Shown piece after piece: positions 7,124 to 14,205 of a stretch of 14,227 nt of DNA. Every line of letters starts with the position of its first letter. Position 1 is the first letter of the stretch. The notes below the pieces were generated by a model. It saw only the letters and a list, made by a program, of their open reading frames with translations. It ran no database searches and was not told the origin of the DNA. Source of the DNA: Pseudomonadota bacterium (GTDB lineage Bacteria; Pseudomonadota; Alphaproteobacteria; Rhizobiales; Devosiaceae); contig JAEZKB010000357.1 of assembly GCA_023415605.1 (NCBI GenBank), positions 1-14,227 of the forward strand. The letters are read 5' to 3'. Both the position numbers and the translations under genes were made by a program.

Positions 7124-7354
7124 TTGTCCGCACTGTCGATTGCCGCTGCCGGCATGAACGCCGCCGCCGCTCGTTTCGAGCGCAATGCCTCGAACATCAC
7201 CGCTGCCGGCGCCGGGACACCCGCCGGCCAGGGCGTCGACATGGCCACCGAGATGGTCGACATGCTGATGAACCAGACCACCTTCGAAGTCCTCGCCAAC
7301 GTTGCCCGCCGCGCCAGCGACATGCAGAAACACGCCATCGACATCCTGGCTTAG
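7124..7354 (+). CDS. Mini flagellar rod/hook-like protein (terminal D0 helices only)
   Basis: A 76-residue protein. Residues 2-26 (SALSIAAAGMNAAAARFERNASNI) match the N-terminal helix of flagellar axial proteins such as FlgB, FlgC, FlgF and FlgG. Residues 38-75 (VDMATEMVDMLMNQTTFEV and following) match their C-terminal helix. In rod and hook proteins these pair into the D0 coiled coil around a central domain; here only about 12 residues (TAAGAGTPAGQG) link them. The start is TTG at 7124 with a strong AAGGAG six bases before it; no ATG occurs before residue 11. No flagellar gene lies near it. It could be an accessory rod or hook subunit, or a stripped-down relic still translated. The family resemblance is good; the role is unknown. 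Confidence 0.72.
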   Translation: MSALSIAAAGMNAAAARFERNASNITAAGAGTPAGQGVDMATEMVDMLMNQTTFEVLANVARRASDMQKHAIDILA

Positions 7355-7393
7355 GGCACTGGCGCCCCTCGCGTCTTGCCCCTACACCGGGGC

Positions 7394-8284
7394 ATGACCA
7401 CTACTCGCGTCGCCGACGCCCGCACCCTGCATCCGCTGGCCGCCTTCTACGCCATCGCGGTCGCCGGCATCTTTCCGCTTATCTTCGTCTCCGGCCGGCT
7501 GGTTGGAGATCTCGCCTCACCGCTGCAGATCATGTTCCTGCGCTATGCGGGCGGCTTCCTCACCATCGTCGTCGTGGCCCTCTTCCGCGGCGAAACATTC
7601 AAAACCATGTCGAGCCCGAAACCGTCGCGCCACCTGATGCGCGCCTTCTGCGGCGCGCTGGGCGGCGCCACGCTGATTTACGGCAATGCCGAAATCCCGG
7701 TGGTCGACGTCACCGCTATTTCGCTGTTGAGCCCCGTCTTCCTGATCCTCCTCGGAATTTCGATCCTCGGCGACCGGCTGACCGTCTGGCGCACCGCCGG
7801 CATTGTCGTCAGCCTCGCGGGCGCGCTGCTGATCGTCGCCTCGCGCGGCGCCTTCTCCCATGCCGATCTCGACTACCTGATTCCGGTGCTGGTGGTAGTC
7901 GTGGGCAGCGTACTGCTGGCGGTGGAAAGCCTCTTCATCAAGATCCTCGCCAGCACCGACCGCCCCCTGGTGACGTTGGGCAGCGTCAACCTGCTCGGCA
8001 TGCTGGTGCTGCTCATTCCGGCTTTGCTCACCTGGCGCTCCCCAGGTTGGGTGAACCTGGCGCTGCTTGGCCTCGGCCCGCTCGCCATTTTCGGGCAGTA
8101 TCTCAACATCCGCGCCAACCAGCTCGCCCGCGTCTCGCTCCTGGCGCCGCTGAGCTATACGTCACTGGTCTTTGCCGCCTTGATCGGCTGGGCCTTCTTC
8201 GCGGAACTGCCGACTCCGGGCACCATCGCCGGTGCCGTCGTCATCGTCCTCGGCGGCGCATGGCTCGCGCTCGGCCGGCGCTAG
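7394..8284 (+). CDS. DMT superfamily transporter (EamA family)
   Basis: A 296-residue inner-membrane protein with about ten hydrophobic segments arranged as two EamA repeats (roughly residues 10-145 and 160-295). The first repeat contains FLRYAGGF and LSPVFLILLGISILGDRLT; the second ends in PLSYTSLVFAALIGWAFF before a short hydrophobic tail. This arrangement is typical of drug/metabolite exporters of the RhaT/YdcZ-like and EamA group. Substrate cannot be told from sequence. ATG at 7394 is preferred over a TTG 18 bases upstream because it directly precedes the usual short polar N-terminus; both have weak ribosome sites. It follows the mini flagellar-like gene by 39 bases and may be read through from it. 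Its stop is six bases before the tRNA terminator on the other strand. Confidence 0.9.
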   Translation: MTTTRVADARTLHPLAAFYAIAVAGIFPLIFVSGRLVGDLASPLQIMFLRYAGGFLTIVVVALFRGETFKTMSSPKPSRHLMRAFCGALGGATLIYGNAEIPVVDVTAISLLSPVFLILLGISILGDRLTVWRTAGIVVSLAGALLIVASRGAFSHADLDYLIPVLVVVVGSVLLAVESLFIKILASTDRPLVTLGSVNLLGMLVLLIPALLTWRSPGWVNLALLGLGPLAIFGQYLNIRANQLARVSLLAPLSYTSLVFAALIGWAFFAELPTPGTIAGAVVIVLGGAWLALGRR

Positions 8285-8316
8285 AAACAACAAAGGCGCC
8301 CCGAAGGACGCCTTTG
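8284..8316 (-). terminator. Intrinsic terminator of the tRNA-fMet unit
   Basis: On the minus strand CAAAGGCG-TCC-TTCG-GGG-CGCCTTTG forms an 11-bp stem closed by a C(UUCG)G tetraloop, followed by TTGTTTCT. It lies 13 bases beyond the encoded CCA of the tRNA. The stem is symmetric enough to also hinder transcripts arriving from the DMT gene on the plus strand. Confidence 0.8.
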
Positions 8317-8329
8317 CGTGAATGCCATT

Positions 8330-8406
<77 letters not shown>

Positions 8407-8456
8407 ACATGACCGGATGGCATTCTTGCGACGCCAGGGGCGTCACCGGTGAGGCG

Positions 8457-8485
8457 TATATAGGGGCTCGCTTGCCGAACCTCAA
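8457..8485 (-). promoter_or_regulatory. Promoter of the tRNA-fMet gene
   Basis: On the minus strand TTGAGG (8485-8480), a 17-base spacer and TATATA (8462-8457) form a near-consensus housekeeping promoter. Transcription would start near 8450, giving a leader of about 44 bases. That leader contains the hairpin GACGCC-AGG-GGCGTC at 8430-8444. Confidence 0.75.
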
Positions 8486-8620
8486 CCCCAAAAAGCGGCT
8501 GCGGATGACAGTTTTTTGAACCGTCGGTACGGGGCGTCGAAATCCCCTCCATCGGCCCTTGCCGATGCTACCCCCTGCCCTTACGGTGCCGCCGCTTTAC
8601 GAGGGTTTGAGGGACTACCA

Positions 8621-9658
8621 ATGAAGACGCGCAAGCTCGGCCGCACCGGCGTTGACGTGACCGAAATCTGCCTGGGCACCATGACCTGGGGCAAGCAGAA
8701 CACCGAGGCCGACGGCCACGAGCAGATGGACTACGCGGTCAGCGAGGGCATCAACTTCTTCGACACTGCCGAAATGTATGCCGTGCCGCCCGACGCCACC
8801 ACCTACGGCAAGACCGAGGAAATCATCGGCACCTGGTTCAAGAAGACCGGCAAGCGGCAGGAGATCATTCTTGCCTCGAAAGTCGCCGGGGGTGGGCGTC
8901 CCTGGGTGCGCGGCGGACGCGGCATCGATGGCCCTAGCGTGCGCGAAGCCGTCGAGGGCAGCCTCAAGCGCCTGCAGACCGACTACATCGACCTCTACCA
9001 GATCCACTGGCCCCGTCGTGGCCACTACCACTGGGAAGGCAGCTGGACCTACAACCCCTATACGCAGGACAAGGACGAGGTGCTGCCCAACATCCTCGAA
9101 GTGCTGCAGGAAATGGGCAAGCTGGTGAAGGAGGGCAAAATCCGCTGGTTCGGCCTCTCCAACGAGACCGCCTGGGGAACGATGCAATATCTGAAGCTCA
9201 GCGCCGAACTCGGCCTGCCGCGCGTGCAGTCGATCCAGAACGAATACAACTTCCTCCGCCGCTATTACGACCTCGACCTCGCCGAACTGGCGCACCACGA
9301 GGATGTTGGCCTTCTCGCCTATTCCCCGCTCGCCGCCGGCGCGCTGAGCGGCAAGTATCTCGACGGCAAGCTGCCCGCCGGCAGCCGCGGCGCCATTACC
9401 GGCAGCAACTACCGCTCCAACGAGATTACCGAACCGGCCATTCGCGCCTATATGGACCTCGCCGCAAAGCACGGCCTCGATGTCAACCAGATGGCCATTG
9501 CCTTCTGCCTCACCAAGCCGTTCATGACCTCGGTCATCATCGGCGCGACGACCATGGAGCAGCTCAAGACCAACATCGCAGCCGCCGATGTGGAGTTGTC
9601 GCCGGAAGTCCTCGAAGGCATCCAGCAGATCTTCATGCGCTACGCCCGGACGCTCTGA
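8621..9658 (+). CDS. tas: Tas-like NADP(H)-dependent aldo/keto reductase
   Basis: A 345-residue cytosolic (beta/alpha)8-barrel oxidoreductase, close in length and motifs to E. coli Tas. The catalytic tetrad is visible: D48 and Y53 in FFDTAEMYAVPP, K87 in LASKV, and H129 in DLYQIHWP. GLSNETAWGTMQYL and the cofactor-binding IGATTMEQLKTNI near the C-terminus are further Tas-type signatures. The ATG at 8621 has GAGGG seven bases upstream; the open frame extends further upstream but without domain content. It faces away from the tRNA gene, so the roughly 210-base gap serves both. Members reduce aldehydes and ketones; the physiological substrate is unknown. Confidence 0.94.
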   Translation: MKTRKLGRTGVDVTEICLGTMTWGKQNTEADGHEQMDYAVSEGINFFDTAEMYAVPPDATTYGKTEEIIGTWFKKTGKRQEIILASKVAGGGRPWVRGGRGIDGPSVREAVEGSLKRLQTDYIDLYQIHWPRRGHYHWEGSWTYNPYTQDKDEVLPNILEVLQEMGKLVKEGKIRWFGLSNETAWGTMQYLKLSAELGLPRVQSIQNEYNFLRRYYDLDLAELAHHEDVGLLAYSPLAAGALSGKYLDGKLPAGSRGAITGSNYRSNEITEPAIRAYMDLAAKHGLDVNQMAIAFCLTKPFMTSVIIGATTMEQLKTNIAAADVELSPEVLEGIQQIFMRYARTL

Positions 9659-9753
9659 CGGCCGGCGTCCGCGAACGACTTTTCCACAAACCACCCTATC
9701 GCGCAGCACATCCATTCTCGACTGACCTAATAGACTAAGGCATGCTTCAGCAT

Positions 9754-9821
9754 CGGCCGGGCTTCCTCCTCCCTTGACCGGCCGCCCAAACGTCCCGTCG
9801 CCCGCCCCTGTGGGCGACGGG
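9754..9821 (+). promoter_or_regulatory. Double hairpin leader with a possible anti-Shine-Dalgarno loop
   Basis: Two perfect stems lie just before a small gene. CGGCCGG (9754-9760) pairs with CCGGCCG (9778-9784) around a 17-base loop rich in CTCCTCCC. CCCGTCGCCC (9794-9803) pairs with GGGCGACGGG (9812-9821) around 8 bases. The first loop's CTCCTC (9766-9771) is complementary to the GAGGAG ribosome site at 9832-9837. No T-run follows either stem. A role in controlling translation or mRNA stability is inferred. Confidence 0.45.
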
Positions 9822-9844
9822 CCGCAACAGAGAGGAGTACGCCG

Positions 9845-10054
9845 ATGGTACATTTCTTCGGAATTTTCTCGCCCCCTGCCAACCGTCAGGCCGGCGAAGA
9901 CCAGCAAGCATTCTTTTCCGATACCCCGACCAAGGCCGAAGCCGACGCCGCTGTTCTCACCGGCAAGCGCCCGCCCCAGGCCGAGGAAGACCTCGAAGAC
10001 GCCGACTTCGTAGCGACGCGCTTCGTCACGCTGCTGTCGCCGCCGTATATTTGA
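9845..10054 (+). CDS. Small acidic protein of unknown function
   Basis: A 69-residue predicted protein I do not recognise. Translation is supported by a strong AGAGGAG seven bases before the ATG. It starts with a hydrophobic, phenylalanine-rich patch (VHFFGIFSPP), continues with a polar middle and an acidic run (AEEDLEDADF, residues 45-54), and ends in VTLLSPPYI. It has no cysteine, signal peptide or transmembrane segment. SPP occurs near both ends (residues 9-11 and 65-67). Two strong hairpins precede it. It stands alone between tas and a DUF599 gene. It is probably a real gene, judging from the ribosome site and leader structures. Confidence 0.55.
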   Translation: MVHFFGIFSPPANRQAGEDQQAFFSDTPTKAEADAAVLTGKRPPQAEEDLEDADFVATRFVTLLSPPYI

Positions 10055-10191
10055 ACGGCCAAGACTTTCAGTCGGTGAACCTGTCTCGTGAGGGGAGAGG
10101 ACCGCCGACTGCAAGCCAGCAGCCCCACCTCACCAACCCTTAAAATCTTCCGCGCTATAACTCCGGGCACCACTCACCGGACGCCGCGCCC
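10055..10191 (+). promoter_or_regulatory. Intergenic region with long-loop inverted repeat and possible -10
   Basis: CAGTCGG (10069-10075) and CCGACTG (10105-10111) form perfect inverted arms 29 bases apart, possibly a 3' structure of the small acidic-protein mRNA. TATAAC at 10156-10161 could be the -10 for the DUF599 gene 31 bases downstream, but no good -35 is seen. Confidence 0.3.
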
Positions 10192-10884
10192 ATGACGCTG
10201 ATTGCCACCTTGTTCCCGCTGCTTTGCTGGTTCGCCTACAATTACGGCGTGCCGCTCGTGGAAAAGCGCCGGCCTTCGCTGTCGGTGATCATGAGCATGC
10301 AGCGCCGCCGCTGGGTGAAGAACGCAACCATGCGCGAGTCGCCGCTCGACGCGATCCTCTCGGCCAATCTGATGAGTTCGGTGAGCTTCCTCGCCTCCAC
10401 TTCGGTTCTCCTGGTGCTGGCGATCTTCGCCGCCATCGGCCAGATCTCGGCGGTGATAGAGGCGCTCAAGGGCGTCGGTATGGGCGCCGACTATTCGTCG
10501 TCCGACCTGCAGATCCATTTCGTCGTCATGCTGGCGATTTTCGTGCAGTCATTCTTCGCCTTCACCCTGGCGCTACGGCAGTTCAACCACTTCTGCATTA
10601 TGATCGGGGCCATGGATCATTCTGGTCGCGTCGGCGATGCCGAGATCGACGCCATTGCCCAGCTCAACACACTGGCGGCCAAGAACTTCAACAACGGCAT
10701 CCGTGCCTATTACTTCTCCGTCGCCACCGTTGCCTGGTTTGCCTCCCCCGTTCTCGCCATTTTTGCCAGCCTCGTCACCGTCGCCTTCCTCATCCACCGC
10801 GAGTTCTTCTCGTCGGCGCATCGGATTGCAGCTTCGGCTGCGGTGCTCGCCAGCCGGCGCGAACTGGAGAAGTCGGAGGCGTAG
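10192..10884 (+). CDS. DUF599 family inner-membrane protein
   Basis: A 230-residue membrane protein with four clear hydrophobic segments, near residues 2-18, 62-84, 108-125 and 180-203. Family signatures are the opening WFAYNYG, the basic RRRWV after MSMQ near residue 36, SPLDAILSANLMSSVSFLAST, and FNHFCIMIGA (residues about 131-140). These fit DUF599, a family of proteobacterial membrane proteins with no assigned biochemical role. The ATG at 10192 opens directly into the first membrane segment; the ribosome site is poor. It converges on the Sel1-repeat gene, with 34 bases between their stops and no clear terminator there. Confidence 0.82.
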   Translation: MTLIATLFPLLCWFAYNYGVPLVEKRRPSLSVIMSMQRRRWVKNATMRESPLDAILSANLMSSVSFLASTSVLLVLAIFAAIGQISAVIEALKGVGMGADYSSSDLQIHFVVMLAIFVQSFFAFTLALRQFNHFCIMIGAMDHSGRVGDAEIDAIAQLNTLAAKNFNNGIRAYYFSVATVAWFASPVLAIFASLVTVAFLIHREFFSSAHRIAASAAVLASRRELEKSEA

Positions 10885-10918
10885 GAGAGGGGTCTGGTCG
10901 GCGACCGAGAGATCGCCC

Positions 10919-12205
10919 TCACGCGTCCAGCTTGCTCGGCGGATAGGCCTCTGTCAGCGGCTTGCGCTCGCTCGGCGTCTCGGGTGGCTCCATGGCCGCC
11001 GCCAGCCGCGTGTGGTTGTCGATGCCGAGGGGATACATCAGGTCAGCCGAGAGCCGGTAGTTCAGCAGCGCCTTTTCGAGGTCCACCGCCACGCCGAGGC
11101 CCTGCTCGTAGATGTGTCCCAGATTGTTGTGGGCGATCGGATGGCTCTTCTCTGCCGCCTGCTCGGTCCATGTCAGCGCCTGAGCGTAATCCTGCGGAGT
11201 GCCGCGGCCGTCGAGATACATCATCCCGAGGTTCACCATTGCATCGAGGTCGCCCGCCGCCGCGGCCTGCGAGTAGAGTTCGAAGGCACGCGCCTCATCC
11301 TTGGCGATGCCCTTGCCCACTTCGTAGAGCGTGGCCAGGTTGTATTGCGCTATGGCGAGGCCCTGCTCCGCGGCGCGGCCATAGAGGTCGACTGCCATGG
11401 TGACATCCGCATCCGTCCCTAGCCCCTGCTCACGCAGAAAACCCAGCGCGTTCTGGGCGAACATGTCGCCCTGGTCGGCGGCCGCCTGATAGTAGCCTGC
11501 GGCTGCGTAGGGATCGGCCAGGCCCGCAAGGCCATCCTGATGGATGCGCCCCAGATTGTACTGGCCCTTGGCATCGCCGCGGTCGGCGGCGCGCTGCAGC
11601 CAGGCTTGCGCCGCCACATAGTCCTGCTCCACCCCGAGCCCCTGATAGTACATGAGCCCGATATTGGTCTGCGCCCGCGGCAGGTTTTGTATCGCCGCCT
11701 TGCGATACCAGTTGGCGGCCTCGCGATAGTCCTGCGTCACGCCCTCGCCGATGTCATAGCTCAGCCCAAGGCTGTTCTGTGCTGGCGCAAAACCCTGATT
11801 GGCGCCGTTCTCCAGCATGGCGGTACCGCGGGCAATGTCCTGCTCAACGCCGTCGCCGACGATCAACATGTCGCCGTAGAGCGCCAGCGCCACGGTGTTG
11901 TTGCTGGCGGTCGCCTCCTCGAATAGCGGGGTCGCCTTGGGGGTCTCGCCCGCCCACACATAGGCGCGGCCCAGCCAGCCTTTCACTTGTGCGTTGTCGG
12001 CATTTTCGGCCAGCGCCCGTTCGCAGGCTTCGACGGCGGCACTGGCGTCCATCGCCGCCATGTTGCGGCCGGTGTCCGCATAACCATGTTCGTATTGGCT
12101 GGCGGCCTGTGCTGCGCAATCCGCGAAGGCGCTCTGCGCGAGGGCGGGGGAGGCCCCGAAGGCCAGTAATGCTACGATAGCGCGGGTCAAGACTGTCGCC
12201 GCCAT
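10919..12205 (-). CDS. Secreted Sel1-repeat (TPR-like) protein
   Basis: A 428-residue protein from the ATG at 12205, which is preceded by AGGGAG and opens a signal peptide (hydrophobic TRAIVALLAFGASPALA, cleavage expected before QSAFA). A short TPR-like stretch (residues about 35-90) is followed by about eight Sel1 repeats. Each follows the pattern NLG-x-MY-x-G-x-GV-x-QDY-x-x-A-x-x-WY-x-x-AA; one is divergent (NALGFLREQGLGTDAD). Sel1 repeats form an alpha-solenoid for protein binding, often in periplasmic regulators of envelope or exopolysaccharide functions. The C-terminal 30 residues are proline-rich and unstructured. It lies 55 bases downstream of the GT39 gene on the same strand, so co-transcription is possible. 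Its partner cannot be inferred. Confidence 0.9.
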   Translation of the reverse strand: MAATVLTRAIVALLAFGASPALAQSAFADCAAQAASQYEHGYADTGRNMAAMDASAAVEACERALAENADNAQVKGWLGRAYVWAGETPKATPLFEEATASNNTVALALYGDMLIVGDGVEQDIARGTAMLENGANQGFAPAQNSLGLSYDIGEGVTQDYREAANWYRKAAIQNLPRAQTNIGLMYYQGLGVEQDYVAAQAWLQRAADRGDAKGQYNLGRIHQDGLAGLADPYAAAGYYQAAADQGDMFAQNALGFLREQGLGTDADVTMAVDLYGRAAEQGLAIAQYNLATLYEVGKGIAKDEARAFELYSQAAAAGDLDAMVNLGMMYLDGRGTPQDYAQALTWTEQAAEKSHPIAHNNLGHIYEQGLGVAVDLEKALLNYRLSADLMYPLGIDNHTRLAAAMEPPETPSERKPLTEAYPPSKLDA

Positions 12206-12260
12206 GCTCTCTCTCCCTGTCCCTGGGCGAACCATAGACCAAGGCGAGAGCGGCGCAAGC

Positions 12261-13715
12261 TCACTGCGCGCCGGCGAACCCCTTGCCTAGATAGATCTGG
12301 TGCCGGTCGATCTCCTTGCCGCCGCGGACCACCGTGATTTCGCCCAGCGGCACCACCTCGGCGAAGCGCGTGGTCACGTCCGGCGTGAGCGGCCGCCAGG
12401 TGTCGCCGAAGAGGATCGCGTCCTCTCCTGCATGGGCGGCCGGGTCGAACCAATAGTCGAACTGGTCGCGCCGGCTGCTCAGACTCACCACATCCTTGTC
12501 GGCCATGGCGTAACCAAGGAGCGACGCCGTCGTGTAGTCGGCCGTGGCGACAAAGCCGGCACTGTGCTCGATCCGCGCCGCCTCGACGGCTGCTGCAGTG
12601 TCTTGCCACCCATAGGCCCAGCCGGTTGCCTCGTCGTTCCAGCCGCGGACATCGGTCAGCGGGGTAAAGCTGTAGTTGACCAGCATGAAGGCCAGAAAGG
12701 CTAAGCCGTAGAGCGTGTGCGCCCAGGTGAGCCAGCGCCAGCGCATGTGGAAGGCGAGGAAGGGCAGCGCCGCGAGGTAAGCCACGAGGTTCCAGTGGAA
12801 CAGCGTCGCTGTCACCACCGAGAGGCCGAAGATGACGACGGTCGAGAGCCAGAAGATGATGCGCGAAAGCCCCTCGCCCGCCCGGCGTGAGAAGGCGAAG
12901 GCCAGCATCGGGCTCAGCAGGAACGGCCCCACGAAGATGAGGAGTCCGACCAGCCACTGTCCCGTACCCTCGAACGTCGTTGCGAGCCCGCCATGCCGGC
13001 TGCCCAGGATGAAGCCGAACGACGCCATGTTCTGCTGGAAATTCCAGATCAACACCGGCGCCTGCATGGCGATGGCTATCGCAGCGGCCAGGTAGAGCTG
13101 CGGCTTGAGCAACAGCGGCCTGGCCCGCGGCGCGAGGAGGATATAGAGCGCCAGCCCGAAGCCGATGAAGGCCCCGTTGTATTTGGCCAGCACCGCGAGG
13201 CCGAGGAAGAATGCGCCCAGGTAGAGGTCGCGCCAGCGGGGCAGTTCGGGCCAGCGCTGGAAGAAGGAGAGGAAGAAGTAGAGCGCCGCGAGGCTGCAGG
13301 TCACCAGCAGATGATCGGGCAGCGCCACCGAGGTGACGGCGAGGAAGATCGGCGTGCCCAGGAAGAGGATCGCCGTCCGCCAGAAGTGTTCCGGCCAGTC
13401 CCAGGCGATCCGCTTCGAGATCAACCAGACCAGTGCAAGGTCCGCCACCAGCGCCAGCGCCACCGGCAGGCGCATAGCAAAACGGTTCCAGCCGAAGACC
13501 GCGCCCGACAGCCCCTGCAGCCAAGCGTTCAGCGGCGGATGGTCGTAGTAGGAGAGCGCCGGATGCTGGCCCCAGAGCCAGTAATAGGCCTCGTCCTGGA
13601 ACACCCCGGCAAAGATCAGCACCGCGAGCTTGCCGGCGAGCAGCAACACCACCAGCGTCTTGAGCACGCCGAGCGGCGCCAGCGGCGCGGACCGCGTCGC
13701 GGTGGTCTCGATCAT
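12261..13715 (-). CDS. Glycosyltransferase family 39 membrane protein (ArnT/PMT-like)
   Basis: A 484-residue inner-membrane GT-C enzyme. An N-terminal helix (about residues 18-38) is followed by the first periplasmic loop with the catalytic acidic pair D41-E42 in FQDEAYYWLW, then YYDHPPLNAWL (56-66), both signatures of GT39/PMT_2 proteins. About ten further hydrophobic segments run to residue 350, and a soluble periplasmic C-terminal domain completes the protein. Such enzymes transfer a sugar from a polyprenyl-phosphate donor to lipid A, lipids or proteins; donor and acceptor are unknown here. The ATG at 13715 has only a weak GGGC upstream. It is divergent from bfd across 178 bases. Confidence 0.9.
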   Translation of the reverse strand: MIETTATRSAPLAPLGVLKTLVVLLLAGKLAVLIFAGVFQDEAYYWLWGQHPALSYYDHPPLNAWLQGLSGAVFGWNRFAMRLPVALALVADLALVWLISKRIAWDWPEHFWRTAILFLGTPIFLAVTSVALPDHLLVTCSLAALYFFLSFFQRWPELPRWRDLYLGAFFLGLAVLAKYNGAFIGFGLALYILLAPRARPLLLKPQLYLAAAIAIAMQAPVLIWNFQQNMASFGFILGSRHGGLATTFEGTGQWLVGLLIFVGPFLLSPMLAFAFSRRAGEGLSRIIFWLSTVVIFGLSVVTATLFHWNLVAYLAALPFLAFHMRWRWLTWAHTLYGLAFLAFMLVNYSFTPLTDVRGWNDEATGWAYGWQDTAAAVEAARIEHSAGFVATADYTTASLLGYAMADKDVVSLSSRRDQFDYWFDPAAHAGEDAILFGDTWRPLTPDVTTRFAEVVPLGEITVVRGGKEIDRHQIYLGKGFAGAQ

Positions 13716-13815
13716 GGTTCTGCCCGCCCGGTCATGCGCGCCTTATGGCACGGTCCGGCGACTCGATGGAACTGCTTCGCGCGCACCATCCACCTCGCTA
13801 ACCCTGCGGCATATC

Positions 13816-13849
13816 TGACATTGACAATCAGGATTTCAGCGCGCTTTAT
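13816..13849 (+). promoter_or_regulatory. Candidate bfd promoter with a RirA-type TGA-N9-TCA iron box
   Basis: TTGACA (13821-13826), 17 bases, then CTTTAT (13844-13849) form a plausible promoter 45 bases before bfd. TGACATTGACAATCA at 13816-13830 fits TGA-N9-TCA, the iron-responsive operator reported for RirA in rhizobia, and covers the -35. Binding there would repress when iron is plentiful. The match is visible; the regulator is inferred. Confidence 0.45.
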
Positions 13850-13893
13850 GCCGCCAGGTTACGCGTTTTCAGTTTTCGACTTCAGCCGGGCTC

Positions 13894-14205
13894 ATGCTGG
13901 TCTGCCAATGCAATGTGATCACCGATCGTGAGATCAAGCGGGTGATCCTGGACCTCCTCAAGGAAGATCCCTGGGCGATCATCGTGCCGGCCAAGGTCTA
14001 CCGTGAGCTGGAAAAGCGCTGCAAGTGCGCCGGCTGCGTGCCGAATGTGGTGGACATTATCACCGCCGTGACCGAAGAGTACCACCTTCAACTGCAGGCA
14101 AATGCCGCGCCCGGAACAGTGATTCCGCCGCGGCCGCCTGCGTTGCGTCGTAAACGCATTGGAGGTCGTCATGAAAGGCGAAGCACAGGTCATCGAGCGG
14201 CTTAA
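13894..14205 (+). CDS. bfd: Bacterioferritin-associated ferredoxin (Bfd-like [2Fe-2S] protein)
   Basis: A 103-residue protein starting MLVCQCNVITDREIK. C4 and C6 (C-x-C) plus C45 and C48 (C-x2-C in CKCAGCVPNVV) are the expected ligands of the Bfd [2Fe-2S] cluster; C43 is an extra cysteine. Bfd docks on bacterioferritin and passes electrons to its core so that stored iron is released. E. coli Bfd has only 64 residues; this form has a longer insert between the cysteine pairs and a basic C-terminal tail (RPPALRRKRIGGRHERR). The tail overlaps the bfr start by 35 bases, so its last dozen residues are encoded within bfr. The ATG at 13894 places C4 as in other Bfds, though its ribosome site is weak. 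It should act with the next gene. Confidence 0.88.
   Translation: MLVCQCNVITDREIKRVILDLLKEDPWAIIVPAKVYRELEKRCKCAGCVPNVVDIITAVTEEYHLQLQANAAPGTVIPPRPPALRRKRIGGRHERRSTGHRAA

Noticed and set aside
8615..10114. 499-residue minus-strand open frame opposite tas and the small-protein region
   Set aside because: It is antisense to a clearly conserved aldo/keto reductase and has no domain pattern; its length follows from high GC content.
12187..13524. 445-residue minus-strand frame overlapping the GT39 gene in another phase
   Set aside because: Ala/Arg/Gly-rich shadow of the GT39 gene without motifs, whereas the other phase has the DEAYYW and YYDHPP signatures.
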